Positions 24,598 to 34,215 are shown, counted from the first letter of the stretch. The stretch is DNA of 64,000 bases from CBDAQD01 sp965275905 (GCA_965275905.1 CBDHYJ010000034.1:1-64000); one strand, 5' to 3'. Notes: a model not told the origin generated them from the sequence alone. Numbers and translations: made by a program.

Positions 24598-25908
24598 GTG
24601 AAAATGAGAGCGATTAACCCGGAAGAACGTACATCCGAAGCGCAGCACCGGCCGCGTGCAAGCAAGGTGCGTGTCTTTTTCCTCGTTGTGCTTCCCGTCC
24701 TGCTCCTGGTGGCGGCAATCGCCGGATTCCTGTTTCTCAAGTCGACAAAGCCGGACGTGGCGAAGCGCCCGGTGCGCGAACAGACGTTTACGGTCTCGGC
24801 AATACCCGTTTCGGTTTCGAGCCATCGACCGCGCGTAAAACTGTTTGGTGAAGCCCAGCCCGGGCGTCGCGTCGAACTGCGCGCGCTCGTCGCCGGCGAG
24901 GTGCTGGAGACCGGCTCTACGTTCCTTGAAGGCGGCGTCGTCAAGAAAGATGGCCTGCTGTTGCAGATCGACCCCTTCGAATTCCAGACGGCGCTTTCGG
25001 AGGCCGTTGCCAACCTGTCCGAAGCCGAAGCGCGGCTCGGCGAGTCCAAAGCCCGGATTGCGCTTGAGCAGGATCAGCTTGACGAAGCCCGGAGCCAGCT
25101 GGAACTCGCGAAAGTGGATCTCGAGCGCGCGCGGCCGCTGGTCAAACAGGGGCTGTTGTCGCAGAAGGCTGTCGACGACCGTCAGGTCCTCGTCAGCCAG
25201 CGCGACCAGGCGGTCAAGCAGCGCATCAGCAGTATTGCCATCGAGAATGCCAAGGCCGCGCAGCAACGCGCGCAGATAGAGCGTCTCAAAGCCAGCGTCA
25301 GCCGGGCGGAGCGCAATCTGCTCGACGCGCGTCTCGTGGCCCCGTTCGATGCCTATATCTGGGACAAGGCGGCCGAGGTCGGACGGCTGATCGGTGCCAA
25401 CGACCGGGTTGCAACCTTGATTGATGCCAATCGCATCGACGTGAAATTCAATTTGCCTGACGCTCAGTACGGCCGTCTGGTGACCGACCGCGAGGGGCTT
25501 AAGGGCCGTGAGGTGAAGGTCATCTGGCGCGTCGGCGGCGAGGCGGTGGAGTATTCCGCGAAGGTTGAGCGCGTGGCCGCGCAGATTGCGGCGGCATCGG
25601 GGGGCGTTGACGTCTTCGCGCGGGTCGAGCGCATCGAGGGTCGCGTCCCGTTGCGTGTCGGGGCCTTTGTCGAGGTCTATCTCGACGACAAGGAATACAG
25701 CGACGTGGTGACACTGCCTGAAACCGCGCTTTATTCCGGCAATACGGTTTATGTGATCGAACAGGATCGCCTGAAGTCGCGGATCGTGGAGCTTGTGGGG
25801 TATTCGGGCGGCGACGTCCTTGTGCGCGGCGACGTCAAATCCGGCGAGAGAGTCGTCACGACCCGAATCTCGGAGATCGGCGACGGCCTGCGCGTCGAGG
25901 TGCGCTGA
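24598..25908 (+). CDS. RND efflux periplasmic adaptor (membrane-fusion protein)
   Basis: 436 residues (GTG 24598; ATG 24604 is two codons on). One N-terminal membrane anchor (about 25-46) is followed by a lipoyl half-motif 'ELRALVAGEVLETGSTFLEGG', a long coiled-coil hairpin (about 120-225, rich in A/E/L/R heptads), the second lipoyl half 'DARLVAPFDAYIWDKAAEVG', and beta-barrel and membrane-proximal domains. This is HlyD/AcrA-type. It bridges the downstream RND permease and an outer-membrane channel, which is not encoded here. It ends 2 bp before the permease ATG. Confidence 0.92.
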   Translation: MKMRAINPEERTSEAQHRPRASKVRVFFLVVLPVLLLVAAIAGFLFLKSTKPDVAKRPVREQTFTVSAIPVSVSSHRPRVKLFGEAQPGRRVELRALVAGEVLETGSTFLEGGVVKKDGLLLQIDPFEFQTALSEAVANLSEAEARLGESKARIALEQDQLDEARSQLELAKVDLERARPLVKQGLLSQKAVDDRQVLVSQRDQAVKQRISSIAIENAKAAQQRAQIERLKASVSRAERNLLDARLVAPFDAYIWDKAAEVGRLIGANDRVATLIDANRIDVKFNLPDAQYGRLVTDREGLKGREVKVIWRVGGEAVEYSAKVERVAAQIAAASGGVDVFARVERIEGRVPLRVGAFVEVYLDDKEYSDVVTLPETALYSGNTVYVIEQDRLKSRIVELVGYSGGDVLVRGDVKSGERVVTTRISEIGDGLRVEVR

Positions 25909-25910
25909 GA

Positions 25911-27776
25911 ATGGCGGAAAAGAAACACGCCGTCGGACTGATCAGGCTGTTTGTCAGGCACCCCAATGCCGCCAACCTCCTCGCAGCAATCATGGTGCTG
26001 CTGGGCATCTTCGCCCTGACACGCATGAACACCCAGTTCTTCCCGACGCTCGAGGTTCCGAGGATCTCGGTATCCGTCGCCTGGCCGGGCGCTTCCGCGG
26101 AGGACGTAACGGCGAACATCCTCGAGGCACTGGAACCGGAACTGCGCTTCCTGGACGGCATTGACGAGGTCACATCGACGGCCAGGGAAGGCAGCGGCAC
26201 GATCTCCATGGAGTTCGAATCGGATGCCAACATGGACAAGGCCCTGTCCGATGTGGAGGCCGCGGTCGGACGGGTCACGACTCTGCCGGAAGACTCCGAA
26301 CGCCCGATCGTGAATCGCATAGCGTTCTACGAATCCGTGGCAAGTGTCGTTGTCTACGGGCCGTTCAGCGAAGTTGCGCTCAAGGAATATGCCAAGCAGA
26401 TCCGCGACGGACTGCTTGAATCCGGCATAGACCGCGTGGTGCTCAACGGTGCGCGTGACGAGGAACTCTGGGTTACGGTCGGCCAGGGACAGCTCAGGCG
26501 GCTCGATCTGACCGTTGCCGATATCGCGGCGCGCATCGGCGAGATCAGCCAGGATCTGCCGTCGGGAACGGTGGAGGGTGTTGTCGATCGGCAGGTGCGC
26601 TCGATCGGCGAAGTCGAGACTCCCGAGACGCTGCGGCGACTGGAAGTGAAGGCGCTGCCAAGCGGCGAGAAAGTTCTGCTGCGCGACATTGCCCTCGTGG
26701 AGAGGCGGTTCGACAAGGACGCTGACGAGGGGCGCTGGGGTGACAAGCGCGCGATCAATCTGGATGTTCAGCGCGCAGTGAATTCGGACACGCTTGAGGT
26801 CGCCGACAAGCTCGAGACGTACCTGCAACAGTTGAGGCCGACACTCCCGCCCACGCTCCATGTCGTCCAGTACGATGTTCGCGCCAACCGGGTCATTCAG
26901 CGCATATCGCTGTTGGTCAAGAATGGTCTCGGCGGTCTTGCCATTGTGCTGTTCGTGCTGTTCGTCTTCCTGAACATGCGCATCGCGTTCTGGGTGGCCT
27001 TCGGAATTCCGGTGGCCGTGATGGCGACGCTTGCGGTCATGTGGGCGAGCGGGCAGTCGATCAACATGATTTCCCTGTTCGCGCTGATCCTGACATTGGG
27101 GATCATCGTTGATGACGCCATCGTGGTTGGAGAACACACCGCCACGAGGCGTGCCTTGGGAGACTCGCCGGTTGAAGCGGCCGAACGAGGGGCCGGGCGA
27201 ATGCTGGCCCCCGTAATTGCGGCCATGCTTACGACGCAGGTCGCTTTCCTGCCTCTGTTGCTCGTCACCGGTCGCATCGGCGACATCATCGTCGCACTGC
27301 CTCTGGTCGTGGTTGCGGTCCTTATCGCCAGCCTGATCGAGTGTTTCCTGATTCTGCCCGGCCATCTGAGTCATGTCGGAAACACCGGACTCCGACGATG
27401 CCGGGCGATTCCGGAGATGGTTCGACAACGGGTTCGCCTATTTCCGCGATCATCAGTTCCGCCGGTTCGCGCAGATCTGTTTCCGCTGGCGGTATACAAC
27501 GGTGGCATCCGCCATCGGGATCCTCATTCTGTCGGTCGGGCTCATGGTCGGTGGCCGGGCGAAGTTCCAGTTTTTCCCCTCGCCCGAGCCGGAGACGATT
27601 TTCGCCAGTGCCGTGTTCGGTGCGGGAACGCCCAGGGCCGACACGGAACAGGCCATGCAGCGCATCGAAGAGTCTTTGCGGGAGGCGGAAGCGAAACTTG
27701 GCGGTGCGACCGGCGAGAAACTGGTTCTTGCGACTTATGCCACATTGGGCAAGTCGGGCAGTTCCACCGGGGATAA
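25911..27776 (+). pseudogene. RND efflux permease, N-terminal half (frame broken near 27370)
   Basis: The frame encodes 621 residues, but only about residues 1-487 are homologous to AcrB/HAE-1-type RND pumps: TM1 'ANLLAAIMVLLGIFAL', the porter domain, TM2-TM6 with the TM4 proton-relay motif 'LGIIVDDAIVVGEH' (Asp-Asp), and 'SLIECFLILPGHL' ending TM6. After 'GHLS', at about 27370, homology moves to the +1 frame, and the last 130 or so residues here are out-of-frame sequence with odd Arg/Ser-rich composition. Either a one-base insertion (mutation or assembly error) or a recoding event joins it to the next frame. The whole gene would span 25911-29046. Confidence 0.8.
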
Positions 27777-29046
27777 TCTGGCGCGTCTGGAAGTTGAGCT
27801 CACGGCGGCCGAGGATCGTACGGTCAGGACAAATGACATCATCCGGGCCTGGCGCGGCGTATTGCCGAAGATCCCGGGTCTGGAGCGCATTACGGTCACC
27901 GGGCGGCGCGCCGGTCCGCCCGGACGCGACATTGACATCGAACTCAGCAATGCCGATCCCGAGACACTGAAGAAAGCCGCGCTTGAGGTGCGAAACCTGC
28001 TGTCCGGTTTCCCCGGCGTGAGCGCGATCAATGACGACCTGCCTTACGGCAAGCAGGAAATCATCCTTGAACCGACACCGAAGGGGCTGGCACTTGGTTT
28101 CACGACCGAATCGATCGGGCGCCAGGTTCGCAACGCCTTCGAGGGTGCCATTGCACGACGGTTCGCCCGCGCCGACGAGGAGATCACCATCAGGGTCAAG
28201 GAGGATGACGGCCGCGGCGGCTACGAGGCCCTGAGAAGGCTCTATCTGCGCAGTCCGACGGGCGAGGAAGTGCCGCTGTCGGAAGTGGCAAGCCTGACGG
28301 AACGGGTTGGGTTCTCCGTCATCCGGCGCAAGGAAGGCCGGAACAAGGCGTCGGTTACCGCCGATGTCGATGCCGCTCAGGCCGACAGCGCCGCAATCCT
28401 TGCCAATCTTGATGGCAAGGCGCTGCCTGAAATCGCTACGAAATACGGAATCGACTACAAGTTTGGCGGGCGCGCCGAGGAGCAGCGGGAGAGCTTTCGC
28501 GATCTCAACAGGGGACTGCAGCTGGCGCTCGTTCTGATCTACATCATTCTGGCGTGGGTATTTGGCAGCTATGCAAAGCCTTTCGTTGTCATGTTCATCA
28601 TCCCGTTCGGGATTGTGGGGGCCATCATCGGCCACATGGTTATGGGGTTTGCGCTCACCATCCTGAGCATGTTTGCCCTGCTTGGCCTGTCCGGAATTCT
28701 GGTCAACGATTCCATCATTCTCATGAGCCGGATCGCCGAGCGCATGGAGCAGGGCGAATCCGCGGAAGAGGCTGCAGTCGGCGGCGCCCAGGACCGCCTG
28801 CGCGCCGTGCTGTTGACGTCGCTGACCACCATCGGCGGCCTGTTTCCGCTCATGTTCGAGAAAAGCCTGCAGGCGCAGTTTCTTCTTCCGATGGCCATTA
28901 CCCTTGTATTCGGTCTGGCGGTGGCGACGTTTCTGGTTCTGCTGCTGGTGCCGGCGACGCTTGGTGTTCAGCAGGATTTGGCAAATCTCGTGAGGCGTTA
29001 CTGGACCTGGGCGAAATACGGCAAACGGACCGTCTCCAAGGTCTGA
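27373..29046 (+). pseudogene. RND efflux permease, C-terminal half (second frame)
   Basis: 557 residues beginning 'MSETPDSDDAGRFRRWFDNG', the amphipathic cytoplasmic linker found between TM6 and TM7 of RND pumps. It continues with TM7 ('IGILILSVGLMVGG'), the second porter repeat ('ETIFASAVFGAGTPRADTEQ'), and TM8-TM12 including 'MFALLGLSGILVNDSIILM' and 'LLTSLTTIGGLFPLMFE'. It is intact to its C-terminus. An ATG happens to open the frame at 27373, but no Shine-Dalgarno sequence precedes it. It needs the upstream half for function, either as a fused protein or, less likely, as a two-chain pump. Confidence 0.8.
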
Positions 29047-29056
29047 TACCCTCGGC

Positions 29057-30505
29057 TCAGGCGCGCCAGAACGCTGGCGTGAACAGCACCAGAACCGTCA
29101 GGAGTTCGAGGCGTCCCAGCAGCATGCCGAGGCATAACAGCCATTTTGCGGCGTCGGGCAGGGGGCCGTAGTGACCGGCCGGGCCAACGATTTCGCCCAG
29201 GCCGGGTCCCACATTGGCCATCGCGCTGGCGGCCGCCGAAAGCGCGGTCAGGTTGTCGAGTCCCATCAGGTTCAAAACCAGCGCCATGATCGCGAAACAC
29301 AGGAAAAACAGGAAAAAGAAGCTCAAGACCGCGCTGATGACACTCTCCGGCAACTGGCGGCCGTTATAGCGGGCGGCAAACACACCTTCCGGGTAAAGGA
29401 TGCGGTTCAGGTAGACGCGGACGGATTCGAGGATCACCTGATAGCGGAAGATCTTGATGCCGCAGGACGTCGAGCCGGCGCAGCCGCCGATAAACATGAG
29501 GCAGAAGAAGAACAGTGCCGCGAACCCGCCCCAGGCACCGTAATTCGTCGTGGCGTATCCGGTCCCGGTTGTGATCGAAACCACGTTGAAGATGGCGTGC
29601 TGCAGTGCGGTTGGCGTCGTGTGCAGTTCTTCCGTGACCTGGTACACCCACATGATTCCGATGGCCACGGCGAGCACGAGCAGGAAAAAGCGCACCTGGG
29701 AGTCCTGGAAAAGCAGTTGCGAATTGCCGCGCACCGCCTGGAGATAGAGCACGAACGGCAGGCTCCCGAGGATCATGAAGACCACAGAAATCATGTGTAT
29801 CGAAGCGCTGTCGAAATGGCCGAGAGAAGCATCGTAATTGGCGAACCCGCCAGTGGCGATCGTCGTCATGGAGTGGCTGGCGGCATCGAAGACACCCATG
29901 CCGGCAAAGTAGTAGCCTACGGCGCAGGCCAGCGTGAACACGAGGTAGAGCAGGGAAATGGAGCCGGCAATCTGGGTCGCGCGGGGCAGGATCTTCTCCG
30001 AATTGTCCGAGGACTCCATGCGGAAGAGCTGCATACCGCCGATCTGCAGCATCGGCAGAACGGCGACCGCCATGACGATAATGCCGATACCGCCAAGCCA
30101 TTGCAGCAAGGCGCGCCACAGCAGGATTCCGGGCGGCAGACCTTCGAGCCCGGTGATCACGGTGGCACCGGTCGTCGTCAGGCCCGACATCGCCTCAAAG
30201 AAGGCATCAGTGTAGGAAAGCCGCAATTCGCCGAGCGTGAGCGGCAGTGCCGCAAACGCCGTGAGTGCAATCCAGGACGCGACCGTCAGCACAAACGCCT
30301 GCTTGACATTCAGCGTGCCGGTTCGGCCCCAGGAAGAGAGCACCAGCCCCACTCCGATAAACAGGGTCAGAACGGACGACTGCGCGAACACAAGCCAGTC
30401 TTCGTTGCCGTCGGCAAGGTCGAGCAGCGCGGGAAGCACCATGGCAACGCCAAGCATGCTCAGCAGGATGCCGATTACCAGGACGATCGGCCGGATATCG
30501 ATCAT
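29057..30505 (-). CDS. trkH: Trk-type potassium uptake permease TrkH
   Basis: 482 residues with four pore-loop repeats. Selectivity-filter segments are visible as 'SGLTTTGATVI', 'MTTIATGGFANY', 'SITTGTGYATTNY' and 'ASAMANVGPGLG', with the glycine in each. About 10-11 membrane helices. It forms the K+ channel-like subunit in the inner membrane and normally needs TrkA, which is not in this window. It lies 34 bp downstream of apaG on the same strand. Convergent with the RND genes, 10 bp apart. Confidence 0.94.
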   Translation of the reverse strand: MIDIRPIVLVIGILLSMLGVAMVLPALLDLADGNEDWLVFAQSSVLTLFIGVGLVLSSWGRTGTLNVKQAFVLTVASWIALTAFAALPLTLGELRLSYTDAFFEAMSGLTTTGATVITGLEGLPPGILLWRALLQWLGGIGIIVMAVAVLPMLQIGGMQLFRMESSDNSEKILPRATQIAGSISLLYLVFTLACAVGYYFAGMGVFDAASHSMTTIATGGFANYDASLGHFDSASIHMISVVFMILGSLPFVLYLQAVRGNSQLLFQDSQVRFFLLVLAVAIGIMWVYQVTEELHTTPTALQHAIFNVVSITTGTGYATTNYGAWGGFAALFFFCLMFIGGCAGSTSCGIKIFRYQVILESVRVYLNRILYPEGVFAARYNGRQLPESVISAVLSFFFLFFLCFAIMALVLNLMGLDNLTALSAAASAMANVGPGLGEIVGPAGHYGPLPDAAKWLLCLGMLLGRLELLTVLVLFTPAFWRA

Positions 30506-30539
30506 CGTTCTGTCCTGCTACCGGCCCGCGGCGCGGCGT

Positions 30540-30932
30540 TCAATGAACGCTGTAGCGAGCGTAAGGTGAATCGAGCGAGAACGCCGGGATTTCGACATTG
30601 AAGAGCTCGCCGTCATTGGTGACCATCTGATAAGAGCCATCCATGATACCGGACGGCGTTCCGAGCGGCGTCCCGCTCGTGTATTCGAAACTCTCTCCCG
30701 GCTCCAGCACGGGCTGTTCGCCAACGACGCCGGCACCCCGGACCTCCTCGACATGGCCGTTGGCGTCGGTGATCCTCCAGTACCGGGTCTTGAGCTGAAC
30801 GACTTCCGACCCGGTGTTCTCGATCGCAATCGTATAGGCCCAGACGAAATAGTCATCCTCCGGTGACGACTGATCCTCCAGGTAGAGTGGCTCGACCTGA
30901 ATGGAGATCGAACGGGTCATTTTGCTGTACAT
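30540..30932 (-). CDS. apaG: ApaG domain protein
   Basis: 130 residues with the fibronectin-III-like ApaG fold: 'VWAYTIAIENTGSEVVQLKTRYWRI' (abbreviated), then 'VEEVRGAGVVGEQPVLEPGE' and the conserved 'FEYTSGTPLGTPSGIMDGSYQM'. Length is typical (about 125-130). ApaG affects Co2+ resistance and Mg2+ efflux in enterobacteria; its exact activity is unknown. Start ATG 30932, with another in-frame ATG at 30920. Confidence 0.93.
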   Translation of the reverse strand: MYSKMTRSISIQVEPLYLEDQSSPEDDYFVWAYTIAIENTGSEVVQLKTRYWRITDANGHVEEVRGAGVVGEQPVLEPGESFEYTSGTPLGTPSGIMDGSYQMVTNDGELFNVEIPAFSLDSPYARYSVH

Positions 30933-31114
30933 GAAAGCGAACCCCCTTGGACGGCGTAATTCCCTCGTGCCGGCTTCGGCGGGAGTTTACCGCAAACCGG
31001 AACTGCGCCGCCAGTCCGCAACACGCCATACTTGGCGCTACACGTGCAATAGGTTAAGAGACCATGAATTCGGGAGTTCTTGCCGTTATCCGGTATTGAG
31101 GGGGACAAATCTCA

Positions 31115-32242
31115 GTGCACGAAACCAGCGAAGTTGCAGCGGCCGCGGCACCTGGAGACGGTATTCTTCCGGCTCACGCCATCGAATCCTTGATTGAAGA
31201 ACAGCGTATCCGGCTGGCCAGGCCGGTCGATACGGACCAGGTTCAGCCGGCGAGCCTTGATCTGAGACTGGGAGAGGTGGCCTACAGGGTTCGGGCGAGT
31301 TTCCTGCCGGGGCAGCGTCACACGGTCGCCGAACGGCTTGAGGAACTGGCTCTTCACAGTGTCGATCTGAGGAATGGCGCGGTTCTCGAGACCGGGTGCG
31401 TCTACATCGTGCCTTTGCTGGAAACGCTGGATCTGGATCCTGCTGTCGCGGCAGCGGCCAATCCCAAGAGCTCGACCGGGCGTCTCGATGTTTTTACCCG
31501 TGTCATCGTCGATCGCGCACAGGAGTTTGACAAGGTCGAGAGCGGATATTCCGGTCCGCTCTATGCGGAAATCAGTCCCCGCACGTTTTCGGTTCTCGTA
31601 CGCACCGGATCGCGGCTGTCGCAGATCAGGTTTCGGCGCGGCAATGCACGGATCGCTGATTCTGACTTGCGGGACCTGCACAGCGAAATGACACTGGTGT
31701 CGTCCGGTGAGCCGAACATTGATGAGGGGATCGCCGTTTCCGTCGACCTTGCGGGCGACGCAACCGGCGGTCTCGTCGGTTTCAGGGCAAAGCGCCACTC
31801 CGGCTTGATCGATGTGGACCGGAAGGCGTCATACGATGTTCTCGACTTTTGGGAGCCGCTGCAGGCGCGGGGCAGTCTTGTCCTTGATCCGGACCAGTTC
31901 TACATCCTCGTGTCCAAGGAGGCGGTCCATGTGCCGCCGGCCTATGCAGCCGAGATGGTCCCTTTCAATCCCCTGGTTGGTGAATTCCGCGTCCACTATG
32001 CCGGATTCTTTGATCCCGGCTTCGGCCACAGTGCCTCCGGCGGCGAAGGAAGCCGGGCCGTGCTGGAGGTGCGGAGCCACGAGGTGCCGTTCATCCTTGA
32101 GGATTCGCAGATCATTGGCCGTCTGGTGTATGAGCCGCTGACGGAAGCGCCCCGCGAGGTCTACGGTTCAGGCATCGGCTCGCACTATCAGCGCCAGGGC
32201 CTAAAATTGTCGAAGCACTTCCGCCCGTACGATCGTGACTGA
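31115..32242 (+). CDS. dcd: 2'-deoxycytidine 5'-triphosphate deaminase, alphaproteobacterial long type
   Basis: 375 residues, about twice the canonical Dcd length. It matches the alphaproteobacterial family: 'DTDQVQPASLDLRLGEVAYR' and 'ANPKSSTGRLDVFTRVI' in the first half, and a second dUTPase-like beta-jelly-roll half with 'GLVGFRAKRHSGLIDVD' and 'FDPGFGH'. It should convert dCTP to dUTP for thymidylate synthesis. The GTG start at 31115 is supported by GAGGGGGA (31098-31105) nine bases upstream. It stands alone between apaG and the radical SAM gene. Confidence 0.9.
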   Translation: MHETSEVAAAAAPGDGILPAHAIESLIEEQRIRLARPVDTDQVQPASLDLRLGEVAYRVRASFLPGQRHTVAERLEELALHSVDLRNGAVLETGCVYIVPLLETLDLDPAVAAAANPKSSTGRLDVFTRVIVDRAQEFDKVESGYSGPLYAEISPRTFSVLVRTGSRLSQIRFRRGNARIADSDLRDLHSEMTLVSSGEPNIDEGIAVSVDLAGDATGGLVGFRAKRHSGLIDVDRKASYDVLDFWEPLQARGSLVLDPDQFYILVSKEAVHVPPAYAAEMVPFNPLVGEFRVHYAGFFDPGFGHSASGGEGSRAVLEVRSHEVPFILEDSQIIGRLVYEPLTEAPREVYGSGIGSHYQRQGLKLSKHFRPYDRD

Positions 32243-32266
32243 ATGAATGTGAGTCCGCTGGCGTCG

Positions 32267-33271
32267 TCAGTCGTGAGCTGAGCAGGAGCCGCCGCCGAGT
32301 ACGCAGAATTTCGAGCAATGGGGATGGTTGAGTTTGACCTTTCCATTCTCGAAGTTGCCTTCGTCCGCTGCCAGGGACTCGCGCAGCGTACTGCCCATGC
32401 GGAAAGATTCCTGATAGGGCAGAAGCGTGCACGGCATGACCGTCGGGTCGCTGTCGCCCTTGCGCTTCACAACCATGCGGCTCGTCGCACACATGACGTC
32501 GCTCGGGCTGATGCCGAGGATGCCCCAGCATTCGGTCGTTATCTCAGGGACCTCGAGCGAGCCGTCCATCTCCGGAAACAGCACGAGTTCCATCGGGTGG
32601 TTCGGGTCGATCCTGTATCCGCGTTCGGCGAACATGCGCGCGTACCCTGCGCGGGACTCTTCTTCAGACTCGTTCCAGCAGGTCCGCCCTGCGACAGCTA
32701 TGCGGAAGCCGTTCTCGGACAACCAGTCCATGCCGCGGATCGCCATGGCAAACGTGCCCGGCCCGCGTTCCGTGTTGTGCAGGGCTTCCGAATAGTGATC
32801 GAGACTGACGCGAATCGACAGCCGATCGCCAAATCTCTCGTTGAGATCGAGCAGACCTTTCTTGATGCGCGGACGCTGCAGCGGCTGCATCGCGTTCGTC
32901 AGCACGAGGACCTCGAACCCGCGCGTCAACGCATCATCCAGCATGGCGATCATGTCGGGGTTCATGAACGGCTCGCCTCCGGTGAAGCCGATCTCCCTTG
33001 TGCCGAGACCCAGAACGCGGATCTCATCGAACAGCTTTGCTGCGTCGTCCGCCGAGAAATAAACCAGGCGGTCGTTGCGCGGGCTCGATTCGATGTAGCA
33101 GTTGAGGCACTCGATGTTGCAAAGCGTACCTGTGTTGATCCACAGCGTATCCAGATGATCGAGCGCAACAGACGCGCGCGTTTCGCCCTTCGCGGTCACG
33201 TCAGGGTTGGTGAATTTTGCGGAGGCGAGCGCTGCGCCGTCTGGCGTCGGCTCAAATGGAATGTCTGTCAT
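32267..33271 (-). CDS. Radical SAM protein with C-terminal SPASM-like cysteines
   Basis: 334 residues from ATG 33271 ('MTDIPFEPTPDGAALASAKF'). The SAM cluster motif C-x3-C-x2-C is in 'GTLCNIECLNCYIESS' and is followed by 'EIGFTGGEPFMNPD' (GGE, SAM amino group). Further cysteines near the C-terminus ('ECWGIL', 'MCATSR', 'VMPCTLLPY', 'HCSKFCVLGGGSC') look like ligands for one or two auxiliary Fe-S clusters, as in SPASM/twitch enzymes that modify peptides or small molecules. No precursor peptide or transporter is next to it, so the substrate is unknown. Confidence 0.88.
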   Translation of the reverse strand: MTDIPFEPTPDGAALASAKFTNPDVTAKGETRASVALDHLDTLWINTGTLCNIECLNCYIESSPRNDRLVYFSADDAAKLFDEIRVLGLGTREIGFTGGEPFMNPDMIAMLDDALTRGFEVLVLTNAMQPLQRPRIKKGLLDLNERFGDRLSIRVSLDHYSEALHNTERGPGTFAMAIRGMDWLSENGFRIAVAGRTCWNESEEESRAGYARMFAERGYRIDPNHPMELVLFPEMDGSLEVPEITTECWGILGISPSDVMCATSRMVVKRKGDSDPTVMPCTLLPYQESFRMGSTLRESLAADEGNFENGKVKLNHPHCSKFCVLGGGSCSAHD

Positions 33272-33533
33272 GGCGCCGCACCCTATCAATATTCCCCTGT
33301 TGCCACGAGCATAATGCGCCGAAAATCACGATAAATTTAGCAGATCCGTGTGTCCCGTGATCGCGGATGCTCCGTGCACGCCCAAATCGTGGGCCGTCCC
33401 TGAAAAATGTCCGCCAAAATGGGCGATTTTCGGGGTTTACCTTACGGCAGCCGGCACGAATCCCATGGTAAAACGCTTCGGGAGGGGGCGAATCGACCAG
33501 CCGAATCAACCGTGCTATAGGATCAGGGGACCC
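33272..33533. other. Intergenic region before tRNA-Gly
   Basis: 262 bp with no credible open frame. It should contain the divergent radical SAM promoter and, near 33516-33524, a CTATAGGAT sequence that could serve as the -10 element of the tRNA. I see no riboswitch or repeat. Confidence 0.4.
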
Positions 33534-33607
33534 GCGGGTGTAGCTCAATGGCAGAGCAGGAGCTTCCCAAGCTTAAGACGAGGGTTCGATTCCCTTCACC
33601 CGCTCCA
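33534..33607 (+). tRNA. tRNA-Gly (anticodon CCC)
   Basis: 74 nt including an encoded CCA end (33605-33607). Acceptor stem GCGGGTG (33534-33540) pairs with CACCCGC (33597-33603). D-arm GCTC-AATGGCA-GAGC, anticodon loop TTCCCAA giving CCC, and T-arm GAGGG-TTCGATT-CCCTT are all readable. The first pair of the anticodon stem looks mismatched. It reads GGG codons, common in this GC-rich genome. Confidence 0.95.
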
Positions 33608-33645
33608 GTCCGGCAGACACGATCAGCGAGCGGGCGGCCCCTTTG

Positions 33646-34137
33646 TCAGGCTGCCGCCGCTTTCCGCCTGTCCAGTTCCGGTGGAATCTCCATCTGGCGA
33701 CGTCTGCGGCACGGACCGACGTAGCCCTTGGAAACGATGAACTCCCTCGGATTGTTGAGCAGGGCGTTCATCCGCATGAACAGGGGTCTTGGGGCCAACG
33801 GTTTGGCGATGATGTCATTGACGCCGCAGTCCCGCATCTTGATCACCTTGCTGTGGTTCGGCATGGCCGTCATCAGCAGAATCGGGACGCGCCGGTTGGG
33901 GCACTGCTCGTCATGACGTACCATGTGGGTAAAGTCAGCGCCATCGAGACGGTCGAGAAAGAAGTCGAGGAGTACAAAGTCGAAACTCTGCCTGTTGACC
34001 AGGCGATGCGCGGTCAGCACCGTTTCGGCTTCCTGAATGCCGGCAACGCCGAAGGCCGTCAGCATTTCGCGCACGAGGTTCCGCATGTGCGGATTGTTCT
34101 CCACCACAAGAATGGAAAGTCTCGAAAAATCAGCCAT
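33646..34137 (-). CDS. Single-domain response regulator (receiver plus basic tail)
   Basis: 163 residues from ATG 34137 ('MADFSRLSILVVENNPHMRN'); the frame runs on upstream but without conserved sequence. Receiver fold with phosphoacceptor in 'FVLLDFFLDRLDG', Thr in 'ILLMTAMP' and Lys in 'IAKPLAP'. The acidic pair usually D-D/E-D is Glu-Asn here ('VENNP'). The C-terminal tail 'SKGYVGPCRRRRQMEIPP' is a motif I associate with stand-alone receivers in Rhodospirillales. No output domain, so it should act by protein contact. Divergent from the solute-binding protein gene. Confidence 0.88.
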   Translation of the reverse strand: MADFSRLSILVVENNPHMRNLVREMLTAFGVAGIQEAETVLTAHRLVNRQSFDFVLLDFFLDRLDGADFTHMVRHDEQCPNRRVPILLMTAMPNHSKVIKMRDCGVNDIIAKPLAPRPLFMRMNALLNNPREFIVSKGYVGPCRRRRQMEIPPELDRRKAAAA

Positions 34138-34199
34138 TTGAACTCCGGGCTGGGAAAGGGATTCGCAGCTTGGTGTACCAAGTGATGCCAAAAACATGG

Positions 34200-34215
34200 T
34201 TAGGAGATCGTTAAC
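34200..34215. promoter_or_regulatory. CtrA-like site between receiver and solute-binding-protein genes
   Basis: TTAG-GAGATCG-TTAAC matches the full CtrA site TTAA-N7-TTAAC with one mismatch. It lies in the 136-bp divergent promoter region. A nearby CTTGGT-GT-ACCAAG hairpin (about 34170-34183) is also present. The assignment rests on pattern only; ctrA itself is not in the window. Confidence 0.4.

Noticed and set aside
27361..27376. Programmed +1 frameshift in the RND permease
   Set aside because: I looked for known slippery contexts (CUU-stop as in prfB, or CUU-AGG-C) and the local CTG-AGT-CAT does not match them, and there is no upstream SD-like stimulator at the right distance. An indel is more likely, though recoding is not excluded.
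29171..30601. 476-residue open frame antisense to trkH
   Set aside because: High-GC shadow frame of low-complexity His/Gln/Arg/Glu composition; trkH on the other strand has all four pore motifs.
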